A stretch of DNA of 6,361 nt, from the NCBI GenBank assembly GCA_964418755.1, contig CAYQNS010000207.1, positions 1-6,361 of the forward strand, in the 5' to 3' direction. Positions 1-6,361 of this stretch are shown here, in pieces. A program made the translations under genes and the position numbers. The DNA comes from 4572-123 sp964418755 (lineage in GTDB: Bacteria > Desulfobacterota > Desulfobacteria > Desulfobacterales > 4572-123). Within the stretch, counting starts at the first letter, position 1. Every line of letters begins with the position of its first letter. The notes under the pieces are model-generated. The model made no database searches and had not been told where the DNA came from. It was given only the letters and a program-made list of their open reading frames with translations.

Positions 1-1688
1 GACTCGTGTCTTTCCGTGGCGATGACGTGCAGTCCCCCTTTTTCAGCAACCTTGCCATGAAGCTTGATATCGGTTCCCCGTCCGGCCATATTGGTTGAAA
101 TCGTTATCCGCCCCTCTTCACCGGCAACCCGGACAATGCTGGCCTCTTCCTCGTGGTGAACCGCATTAAGAAGATTGAATTCCAATTTTTCCGCCCGCAG
201 CAGGTTTGCCAGTTTTTCACTGGCAAAGACATTCCGGGTGCCCACCAGAATCGGGCGACCAGTTTTGTGGATGGTTACAATTTCATCCATGACAGCCGTC
301 CATTTCTGACCTGCGTTCCCAAAAATTCGGTCGGAAAACTGTTTTCGAACGCAGGGCCTGTTGGTGGGGATCTTTAAAACCGGCAACCCGTAGATTTGCC
401 AGAATTCTCCGGCGGCCTCCCGGCCGGTACCGGTCATACCGCTCAGGTGCGTGAAAATCCGAAAAAATTGCTGGAAACTGCGGCGTGCCATAGTTGCGCT
501 GGGATTTGACAGTTCAAGATTTTCCTTGGCTTCCACGGCCTGATGAAATCCCTGCCGCCAGGTGCGGTCGGGCATCAGGCGCCCTGTAAATTCATCCACA
601 ATAACGATATGACCGTCCTGAATCACATACTGCTCATCCCGGCGATAAAATTCCCGGGCGGCCAGGGCCTGCTTTATCACCTCTTCGCTCCGCGCCGGAT
701 TTCGCCAGATACCAGGCAGTTTTTTTGCCTTTTCCGCTATCTTTGCCAATACACTTTTTTTTAAAACAATCTCCTTGTATTTAAGATCTGCCGTATAATC
801 GATATCCGGCACCAGCTTTCCGGCAATCTGACCGGCGGTGTTGTAAACCTGGGTAAAAAGTCTATTTTCACGGACCTGGGATATGATCAGCGGTGTCACC
901 GCCTCATCGATTAAAACACTGTCGGCCTCATCCACGATGGCCGTATCAAGCCCCCGGAGCACCAGCCCTTCTTTCCGGTTACCGTCCGGAAAAAGGATGT
1001 GCCGAACCAGACGACGGCTGGGATCATGCAAAGGTCCCATTATCAAACGGTCGCGCAAAAAATCAGCCACCAGTTCCTTGCTGGTGGTGTAGACAACGCC
1101 CTTGCTGTAATTCAACCGGCGTTCATCCGGGTCCATACCACTTGTGACACACCCGGCGGATACCCCGCTAAACGCGTAAAGCGCCTTCATTTCCAAAGCA
1201 TCACGCTTTGTCAGATAATCGTTCACGGTAACGATATGGCAGGGTCTTCCGGTCCAGGCCGCCAACATGGCGGGCAGACAGGCCGTTAGGCTTTTCCCCT
1301 CACCTGTGGCCATCTCTGCAAGACATCCCTTGTGAAGGCACAATGCGCCGACAATCTGAACCGTAAAAGGACGCAGTCCCAGGGTTCTATGGGCCGCTTC
1401 CGCAAGAATGGCCAAGGCCTCAGGCACCATCTGCCGGCACTCTTTTCTGCCCCGCCGGAAAAAAGTTCGCATCTCCTTTAGCTGTCTGGAAAACGTCCTG
1501 TTTGAAACACTGTGGAGGTCATCGGCCATGAAACTGATCCGGCAGGCATCGTCCATAATTTTTTTCAGGACCCCGTTGCGCCGGCGATACCGGCCCACCC
1601 CTGCATTGAGCACGCCGTCAAGGCCTTTATGAAACGCTTCCGGGGATTTGACCCAAGTACGCCTGAAATCCCTGGTGGCCCAATTCAT
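1..1688 (-). CDS. SecA-family preprotein translocase ATPase, divergent paralogue (partial, C-terminus off the left edge)
   Basis: My own minus-strand translation reads open for 562 residues from the ATG at 1688 to the window edge. SecA hallmarks appear in order: PFTVQ Q-motif (about 107-111), Walker A ATGEGKS (127-133), TVNDYL (154-159), DEADSVLIDEA (253-263) and PLIIS, a preprotein-crosslinking region (about 270-362) with a DYT segment, IVDEFTGR (363-370), HQAVEAKE (382-389), GMTGT (417-421), PTNRP (441-445), NMAGRGTD (533-540), and GGLHVIATERHE at the edge. NBD1, the crosslinking domain and most of NBD2 are therefore present; scaffold, wing and tail are unseen. SecA hydrolyses ATP to push unfolded proteins through SecYEG at the inner membrane. 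It looks like a paralogue rather than the housekeeping copy: the first ~85 residues do not resemble the usual start, about 20 extra residues sit near 224-243, the canonical DEARTP is DEAVTP, and several cysteines are scattered through it. Its ATG overlaps the stop of the M50 gene. The family call is near certain; the dedicated role is inference. Confidence 0.95.
   Translation of the reverse strand, partial: MNWATRDFRRTWVKSPEAFHKGLDGVLNAGVGRYRRRNGVLKKIMDDACRISFMADDLHSVSNRTFSRQLKEMRTFFRRGRKECRQMVPEALAILAEAAHRTLGLRPFTVQIVGALCLHKGCLAEMATGEGKSLTACLPAMLAAWTGRPCHIVTVNDYLTKRDALEMKALYAFSGVSAGCVTSGMDPDERRLNYSKGVVYTTSKELVADFLRDRLIMGPLHDPSRRLVRHILFPDGNRKEGLVLRGLDTAIVDEADSVLIDEAVTPLIISQVRENRLFTQVYNTAGQIAGKLVPDIDYTADLKYKEIVLKKSVLAKIAEKAKKLPGIWRNPARSEEVIKQALAAREFYRRDEQYVIQDGHIVIVDEFTGRLMPDRTWRQGFHQAVEAKENLELSNPSATMARRSFQQFFRIFTHLSGMTGTGREAAGEFWQIYGLPVLKIPTNRPCVRKQFSDRIFGNAGQKWTAVMDEIVTIHKTGRPILVGTRNVFASEKLANLLRAEKLEFNLLNAVHHEEEASIVRVAGEEGRITISTNMAGRGTDIKLHGKVAEKGGLHVIATERHE
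1685..1688 (-). promoter_or_regulatory. ATGA stop/start overlap coupling the M50 gene to the SecA gene
   Basis: On the minus strand the TGA stop of the M50 fusion (1687-1685) overlaps the ATG of the SecA-like gene (1688-1686). The bases before the ATG (a run of A, then GATACCATAT) hold no good Shine-Dalgarno sequence. Termination-reinitiation is therefore the likely way SecA is translated, which would tie its amount to the M50 protein. The overlap is seen directly; coupling is inferred. Confidence 0.7.
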
Positions 1689-3841
1689 ATATGGTATCTT
1701 TTTTGAAGCAATTGGCGAATACTTCTCCCCCACTGCACTACCAGCGGTTTATTTTTCATACTGAACCGGATCTTACCGGATCGGCCATGAAAAAAAAGAA
1801 CAGCTGGATTCGGCTTTACATCGGCAAAAATCAAAAAAAAGGGCTCGGATGTTTTCAGTCCGGTATCATCCGACATGGAGACGGCCACGTCTCCGCCCCC
1901 CAGCCAACCCAATGCCGCAGAAGGCAGTTTGTCATGCTGATACGGCACGATTTCGAATTTTTCAACGCCAATATCTCCCCCCTCCTGACCGTACAACCGA
2001 ACCTGGGCTTTCTGGATGCCATCTACGAAAAGATCGGCGGCATCATCCTGGGACACCACAGATGAAAAGCGAAACTTGGAACCGCCCACGATTTCTCCGA
2101 GTAAAAATCCCTTGGGCAGCCACTTCCCTTCAAGTTCAGACGCCGGCGGGGCAACCCATACGCCTGTCTGACGGGCTCGAACAATCAATTCCTGTTTCTG
2201 CCGGGCCAGGTCCGCCAACCGGGCGGTGATGGTTTCAAGTCTTTTCCGGATGGGTTTCAGGTCCTCCACAGCCCGGCTCATAGCTTGCATCTGCAATGCC
2301 CGGGCCTCTTTTTTCTGGGCATTTACACGATCTATTTCAATATCCAGCTCCCGATCGGTCATTTTTATCAACGCCGTACCTTTCTCAACCCGGGTGCCGG
2401 AATGGACCAGCAGGGTCTTTACATACCCGGGCGCCTGGTTGACAACCCGCACATACTGAATCGCTTCCAAAAGTCCCGGCGCCCGGAACCGGCTGGGCAG
2501 GGGAAACAGGGCCAGAAAAAAGAAAACCATACCAACAATCAACAGGGACACGGATATGGCCCGCAGGCGCGTTTTCGCCAGACGGGGACTCGATGCCAAG
2601 TATTGCATCAGACGAAACAGGGGAACAACACCCCATGTAAAAATACACAAAAGCGCCATCAGCATACCGGCAAGCAGAAACTTGTCGGCCACAAAAAGAA
2701 TAATACCGCCAAACACAATGACCCGGTAAATACCGCTCAATATGCCGAACACCGTCAGCCAGACGGATTCTCTCACCGACTGGGCCGGGCTGACAGACTC
2801 CCGGTACCCCAGCAGATACCGCTCGGCAATATGACGCAGATGTGAAGTGGCCCGGGTGGAGAGATTGGGGATATCCAGAAGATCGGAAAGAATATAATAT
2901 CCGTCAAACCGAAGTAGCGGGTTCCCGTTGAATATGAGCGTTGATACCGAAGCGATGAACATCACATTATAGGCCAGGCTGTGCAGATTTCCCGCACCGG
3001 TATTGACCCATACAAAGGTGGCCAGACCGGCCAGAAAAATTTCGGTGATCATACCCGCCGCACCCACCAGCGCACGCTGCCACCGGTTTCGAAATGACCA
3101 GCTGGATGTGGCGTCCATATAGGGCAGCGGCGTAAATATCAGCAGCATCAAGCCCAGAACATGCACTTCCCCGCCAAACCGCCGGCACGCCATGGCATGT
3201 CCGATTTCATGCAGTGTCTTTACAATCACCATTCCCGCGTACAGCAAAAACAGATTGTCCGGGGCTAAGATGCCCTCGGCCTGCCGGGTAAGCATGTCAA
3301 ATTGTTCAACGACACCCTTGAGTGCGGCAGCCACCACGACCAGCCAGATGACAGCCCCGGGAATGCCGAAGATAAGTTTGATGAAGAAAAGATTTTTCTT
3401 GAGCATCCTGTCGGGGTCAAACAAGGGGAATCGCATGAACATGATACTCAAAAGTTTTGATTTTATCTCCCGTTGACGTCTCTTCCGGTACCGTTCAAAA
3501 AGCTTGGCACTATCGGCCGGTCTTTTAAAATAAAGCAAATTGGCATAATACAGCTGGGTCAGCAGCTGCAGCACATCCTCCTGGCCCGGCGCCTGGTCAG
3601 GGCTCCTTTGCAGGGCTTCTTCCCAGACTGCTTCAACCGTTCGATCAGGCTGTAAACGGGAAACAAAATCCCAGGCCTCGGGGCGCAATCTGAAAAACGT
3701 ATTGTTAAAAGGATCATAGAGGACATGCCAGAGTTCTCCCCTGAAAACCTGTCTGCGACCCCTCACCGTCGGCCTCAAACTGACCTTTAAATCCGCTATG
3801 CGGTGCCATGATTCGCTGAATGTGCTGCCCGGTTTACCCAT
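1685..3841 (-). CDS. PqqD-like / M50 site-2-type metalloprotease / HlyD-like adaptor fusion, inner membrane
   Basis: This 718-residue protein is complete. Residues ~12-108 resemble a PqqD-like domain (tryptophan-rich start, LYDPFNNTFFRL strand pair, helical end), a fold that binds peptides in RiPP systems. A polytopic core follows with about 6-8 hydrophobic segments (near 150-176, 195-218, 226-240, 258-280, 288-304, 362-386, 388-410, 428-447). It carries the M50 zinc site HEIGH (211-215) and the second motif NPLLRFDGYY (307-316), whose Asp313 should be the third ligand, so catalysis looks intact. After the last membrane segment comes a HlyD-like part: a lipoyl half (APGYVKTLLVHSGTRVEKG, 470-488), a coiled coil (~497-556), a second lipoyl half (~560-590) and a beta-rich tail. 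The expected topology is cytoplasmic PqqD, membrane protease and periplasmic adaptor. The start is supported by a weak ribosome site and by a PqqD-like domain that begins soon after it. The gene lies 4 bp after the GAF-adaptor and overlaps SecA. Proteolysis versus a purely structural role cannot be settled from sequence. Confidence 0.93.
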   Translation of the reverse strand: MGKPGSTFSESWHRIADLKVSLRPTVRGRRQVFRGELWHVLYDPFNNTFFRLRPEAWDFVSRLQPDRTVEAVWEEALQRSPDQAPGQEDVLQLLTQLYYANLLYFKRPADSAKLFERYRKRRQREIKSKLLSIMFMRFPLFDPDRMLKKNLFFIKLIFGIPGAVIWLVVVAAALKGVVEQFDMLTRQAEGILAPDNLFLLYAGMVIVKTLHEIGHAMACRRFGGEVHVLGLMLLIFTPLPYMDATSSWSFRNRWQRALVGAAGMITEIFLAGLATFVWVNTGAGNLHSLAYNVMFIASVSTLIFNGNPLLRFDGYYILSDLLDIPNLSTRATSHLRHIAERYLLGYRESVSPAQSVRESVWLTVFGILSGIYRVIVFGGIILFVADKFLLAGMLMALLCIFTWGVVPLFRLMQYLASSPRLAKTRLRAISVSLLIVGMVFFFLALFPLPSRFRAPGLLEAIQYVRVVNQAPGYVKTLLVHSGTRVEKGTALIKMTDRELDIEIDRVNAQKKEARALQMQAMSRAVEDLKPIRKRLETITARLADLARQKQELIVRARQTGVWVAPPASELEGKWLPKGFLLGEIVGGSKFRFSSVVSQDDAADLFVDGIQKAQVRLYGQEGGDIGVEKFEIVPYQHDKLPSAALGWLGGGDVAVSMSDDTGLKTSEPFFLIFADVKPNPAVLFFHGRSGKIRFSMKNKPLVVQWGRSIRQLLQKRYHI

Positions 3842-3845
3842 AATA

Positions 3846-5690
3846 TCACCACCAAAGAAGAAGTCTTAAAAAATCAACTGTTCGGTGGGTAAAAATCCAC
3901 ATGATATTCCGTTTACCGACATTGATTTTTGCAATACCGCTCATTCCCGGCCGCCACCAGGACTGTATTTCTCCGGTAAAAAAGCAGTGAACCGTAAATA
4001 TATTGCCATCCTGTTTGGTGACAGCCACCGGTTCGACAAATTGAATTTTTACCGGATATTTCAATTCAGGCCGGCTGATAAATGCGACTTCACCGATCTG
4101 GTCAACCCGTGCCTCATGAACATCCTTTTCATCCAGATCCAGCACGGCATACAATTTTTCAATCTTTGCCACTTTGAACAGGACATCGCCCTTGCGAACC
4201 GGCGCCCCCAAAAGCTCTTTCAGCTCCCCTTCAACGACAATACCGGAAAAAGGGGCCTTTAATTCGGAATGGGCCAGATGATACCGGATCAGTTCCAGCT
4301 TGGCCTCTGTCTGGACCTTTAATGCATGGGCAATTTTCATTTCAGCCAGGTCATACTTGGCACCGGCCTTTTTCGCCTCCCTGGCATAACGGGTCCGGTC
4401 TGCAATCGCCGAGGATTCATCCAGAAGTAGTTCCCGGTCATCCAGATCCAACAGCGGTTCCTGCTGACGGACCTTATCGCCCACCCGGACATGAACATGC
4501 TTGATATAGCCGTCATAAGGTGCCGGAACATAGGCCAGATCATCCGTTTTCAGAATAAACGGCGCCTCCAGCCGATACTCCCATGTGCCGAACACCAAAA
4601 ACGCAAGCAGGGCAAAAATAAGCAACCCCAGACATTTGACAAATGTATGTTTCACCCCTAAAAATTTACCGAGGCCTTCTTTTACTATGCCGGCCAGCTT
4701 TGCCCCAAACCATCGATCGCTTTTTTTCAGGTCTGCAAGCCGCGGAGAAGACTGGTCGCAAATCAGTCGCAACAGGTTCACTTCCGTTTCCGAAAAAGAG
4801 TCCTCTTCTCTTTCACAGGTGAGGACGCCGATCCCCTCGCCCTCCTTACGAATGGGCAACGACACAATATATTTCACACCCTGGTCCAGGGCAAAAGCCG
4901 CATGATCCCTTACAATGGCATACTGCTCATCTTGTTTGGGATAGACGACTTCTTCATCCTGATCAAAAGCCTCCTCCATGGCCGCTTCCATGACCTGGAC
5001 GGCATCCATTTTTTTTTCAAACTGCTCCATGTGGCTGAGCGCCTGAACCCGGATATATCCCCGCTTGAGCCATCCCAGGCTGACCCTTGTACACTTAAAT
5101 CGAAAATTCAGTTCGTTGCAAAGCATCATGGCCCCGGCCAGGAATCGATTTTCCGCATTCAGCAGCACCATCAGGTCCAGGGTTTCGACAAATCCGACGA
5201 CATCGTTACGGGCCTTATCGGTTTCCCGTTGGGCTTGATATAGATGGGGAACGTCGGCGGCAAGCTTTAACCTCAAAATGGTCTTTTCAGGATCACGGTA
5301 CAGATTCTGCCCACCCAGGAATACCGCAATACCGGTATGGGACGGCTCAGCAATATCCAGCCGGATACCAAATACAGCGGCCTTTTCCATCTGTTCCCAT
5401 GCAGCGCCCTGGTCAGCGGCATCTCCGGCAATCCGGTTGACCACTGCCGACATATCCGGGGGCACCACCACGGTCTGTTTGCCCGAGGGCCAAGCACACA
5501 GATTTTTCCAAGCCTCGTCGGCATCCCCTTTAACCATTAAAAGGCCTAAATCAGCACCCGTCAAAAAGCTGCCGGCCTTGATAAAACGCGGCCAGAAGTC
5601 ACCGGGATTTCCGGAAAACCGCCGGAGTTTTTCCAGATCCGCCAGGGCGGCGGCATAGGTATTGTCGATAGTGTTATTTTCAGAATTCAT
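3846..5690 (-). CDS. Membrane-anchored HlyD/RND-type periplasmic adaptor with N-terminal cytoplasmic GAF-like region
   Basis: This 614-residue protein is complete. The first ~345 residues are soluble and lack a signal peptide. Residues ~165-320 read as a GAF domain, ending in the typical strand-strand-helix pattern (VKYIVSLPIRKEGEGIGVL, then FSETEVNLLRLICDQ). Residues ~15-155 may be a second, degenerate GAF-like unit. A single hydrophobic anchor (~350-368) precedes the adaptor part: lipoyl half (YVPAPYDGYIKHVHVRVGDKV, 387-407), a helical hairpin (~418-470), second lipoyl half (LKAPFSGIVVEGEL, 477-490) and a beta-barrel region up to PGMSGIAKINVGKR (581-594). The tail is hydrophobic and ends in two tryptophans. 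The expected topology is N-in, C-out, so a cytoplasmic ligand or protein signal could reach the periplasmic adaptor. Adaptors bridge inner-membrane machinery to an outer-membrane duct. The hairpin is short, about 25 residues per arm. No GAF ligand can be named from sequence. The gene starts 18 bp after the preceding adaptor and ends 4 bp before the M50 gene. Adaptor assignment is firm; GAF is probable. Confidence 0.9.
   Translation of the reverse strand: MNSENNTIDNTYAAALADLEKLRRFSGNPGDFWPRFIKAGSFLTGADLGLLMVKGDADEAWKNLCAWPSGKQTVVVPPDMSAVVNRIAGDAADQGAAWEQMEKAAVFGIRLDIAEPSHTGIAVFLGGQNLYRDPEKTILRLKLAADVPHLYQAQRETDKARNDVVGFVETLDLMVLLNAENRFLAGAMMLCNELNFRFKCTRVSLGWLKRGYIRVQALSHMEQFEKKMDAVQVMEAAMEEAFDQDEEVVYPKQDEQYAIVRDHAAFALDQGVKYIVSLPIRKEGEGIGVLTCEREEDSFSETEVNLLRLICDQSSPRLADLKKSDRWFGAKLAGIVKEGLGKFLGVKHTFVKCLGLLIFALLAFLVFGTWEYRLEAPFILKTDDLAYVPAPYDGYIKHVHVRVGDKVRQQEPLLDLDDRELLLDESSAIADRTRYAREAKKAGAKYDLAEMKIAHALKVQTEAKLELIRYHLAHSELKAPFSGIVVEGELKELLGAPVRKGDVLFKVAKIEKLYAVLDLDEKDVHEARVDQIGEVAFISRPELKYPVKIQFVEPVAVTKQDGNIFTVHCFFTGEIQSWWRPGMSGIAKINVGKRNIMWIFTHRTVDFLRLLLWW
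3847..3853 (-). promoter_or_regulatory. Weak ribosome binding site for the M50 gene, inside the end of the GAF-adaptor gene
   Basis: The minus strand reads GGTGGTGATATT directly before the ATG at 3841. GGTGG, a one-base departure from GGAGG, lies in the last codons (TGG TGG TGA) of the upstream gene, so the double-tryptophan end doubles as a Shine-Dalgarno-like site. The distance is usual, which supports this ATG as the start. Confidence 0.4.
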
Positions 5691-5708
5691 AGTCAGTTCA
5701 ATGGCTTA
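5691..5708 (-). other. 18-bp intergenic spacer between the two adaptor genes
   Basis: This is the longest non-coding stretch in the window. Read on the minus strand it is TAAGCCATTGAACTGACT before the ATG at 5690. It has no clear Shine-Dalgarno sequence, no hairpin and no room for a promoter or terminator, which supports co-transcription of the two adaptors. Confidence 0.6.
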
Positions 5709-6361
5709 TCAAGATGCAGGTATCAACAGGAATCCTTCAACACCGGGTTTGATGTCACGGTTTTTATTGTCAAACTCCACTTTCACCCGGTAAAGGCCGG
5801 AGGCCGGATCCACGACCGGTGAGATAAAAATAATCCTTCCTTTTTTACGTACACTGGCCGCCCCGGACTGAATCTCGAGATCAACCATCTGCTTTTCTTT
5901 AAACCGAATGCCCAGGGAGGCCTCTATGTTGCAAATCAGCATGCATTTGCTGGTGTCCACGACGCGCACCACGGGCTGCCGGGGTTCACAACTTTCACCG
6001 GCATCCACCACCAGTTCGCTGATGATGCCCGTCACCGGTGACCGTAAAACAAGTTTATCCAGTTTGGCCCGGGCCATATCGTATTCAATCGCCTCCCGTT
6101 TTTCGGCAATCCCCAGCCGCTCATACTCGGCTTCTGCCAGCTTGTATTCCAGTTCCAGTTTTTGCAACTCATCCTTGCTCACGGACCGTGTCTTCTCATA
6201 CAATTCCCGGGTGGACTCAAAAAGGGCTTTTAATGTTTTCTGACGCTCCATGGCCGAGTGCATTTCGGCCTTGCCCTCCCAGACCAGTTTGTTGCGCTGG
6301 ACTTCCAGTTCTTCAAACCATTTGTTCAACGCCATGATCGTCGCACCCTTTTCTACCAGAT
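5709..6361 (-). CDS. HlyD/RND-type periplasmic adaptor (membrane fusion protein), partial, N-terminus off the right edge
   Basis: The frame is open to the right edge and gives 216 visible residues. The first ATG in view (6335-6333) is probably an internal methionine: the eight codons before it read LVEKGATI, which with MALNKWFEELEVQ forms the usual end of an adaptor's first lipoyl half leading into the hairpin. From that Met as residue 1, a long coiled-coil hairpin spans about 8-92, with a tip-like turn SVSKDEL (51-57) resembling TolC-contacting adaptors, though the spacing of the classical Arg-Leu-Ser tip motif is not exact. The second lipoyl half is LVLRSPVTGIISELVVDAGE (95-114), followed by a beta-barrel (~125-175) and a membrane-proximal segment with DPASGLYRVKVEF (176-188) and KPGVEGFLLIP (196-206). 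It should sit in the periplasm and link an inner-membrane partner to an outer-membrane channel. It is the most upstream gene visible. The missing part would hold the signal or lipobox and the first lipoyl strands. Confidence 0.9.
   Translation of the reverse strand, partial: LVEKGATIMALNKWFEELEVQRNKLVWEGKAEMHSAMERQKTLKALFESTRELYEKTRSVSKDELQKLELEYKLAEAEYERLGIAEKREAIEYDMARAKLDKLVLRSPVTGIISELVVDAGESCEPRQPVVRVVDTSKCMLICNIEASLGIRFKEKQMVDLEIQSGAASVRKKGRIIFISPVVDPASGLYRVKVEFDNKNRDIKPGVEGFLLIPAS

Noticed and set aside
1..1688. Reading the SecA gene as the housekeeping secA
   Set aside because: The N-terminus, the insertion before the DEAD box and the DEAVTP change depart from the usual sequence, and the gene is embedded in an adaptor/protease operon. 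Its identity as a paralogue still depends on finding the standard secA elsewhere.
153..1706. A set of short plus-strand frames (60-96 codons) that might suggest a gene-poor left quarter
   Set aside because: The minus strand across this region is one continuous SecA reading frame with all family motifs. These frames are shadows.
1786..1845. Two poly-A runs on the plus strand that could be read as a terminator tail
   Set aside because: They encode Phe and Lys residues in the conserved C-terminal part of the M50 protein. I saw no GC-rich hairpin beside them.
1691..2229. Two overlapping plus-strand frames of 124 and 126 codons
   Set aside because: Both are antisense to the 3' part of the M50 gene, show no recognisable motif and have no convincing ribosome binding site.
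2285..2845. Plus-strand open frame of 186 codons
   Set aside because: It lies wholly inside the M50 fusion gene on the opposite strand. Its translation is rich in Gln, His, Lys and Asn with no domain pattern, as expected for an antisense shadow.
5009..5017. A9 run on the coding strand of the GAF-adaptor gene (Glu-Lys-Lys-Met), a possible polymerase slippage site
   Set aside because: The frame is intact through the run and the protein continues as one coherent GAF-anchor-adaptor chain. Similar A7-A8 runs occur in the SecA gene, so it looks like chance lysine-codon composition.

Overview
The window holds four tightly packed genes, all on the minus strand, so transcription runs from right to left. 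In order they are: the C-terminal part of a periplasmic adaptor (membrane fusion) protein of the HlyD/RND type (5709 to the right edge); a second adaptor with a cytoplasmic GAF-like region ahead of its membrane anchor (3846-5690); a large PqqD-like / M50 metalloprotease / HlyD-like fusion in the inner membrane (1685-3841); and a divergent SecA-family ATPase whose C-terminus runs off the left edge (1-1688). The gaps are 18 bp, 4 bp and a 4-bp ATGA overlap, so this is almost certainly one operon. Nothing in the window looks like a promoter or a terminator, and no stretch over 20 bp is non-coding. Both ends of the operon lie outside.

The genes suggest one envelope-spanning machine. SecA-type motors drive polypeptides through a membrane channel. 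M50 (site-2 protease) proteins cut within or next to the membrane. PqqD-like domains bind peptides in RiPP pathways. HlyD/AcrA-type adaptors bridge an inner-membrane component to an outer-membrane TolC-like duct. Three separate adaptor modules occur here, with no ABC or RND pump in view. My inference is a dedicated protein or peptide export system with its own SecA paralogue and a regulatory GAF input. The substrate and the outer-membrane component are not in this window.

The host is most likely a Gram-negative bacterium, because the periplasmic adaptors imply two membranes. The roughly balanced base composition and gene style would fit a Desulfobacterota/deltaproteobacterial or similar environmental genome, but this is a weak guess. 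No RNA genes, mobile elements, CRISPR arrays or notable repeats were seen. The long plus-strand open frames are shadows of the minus-strand genes.
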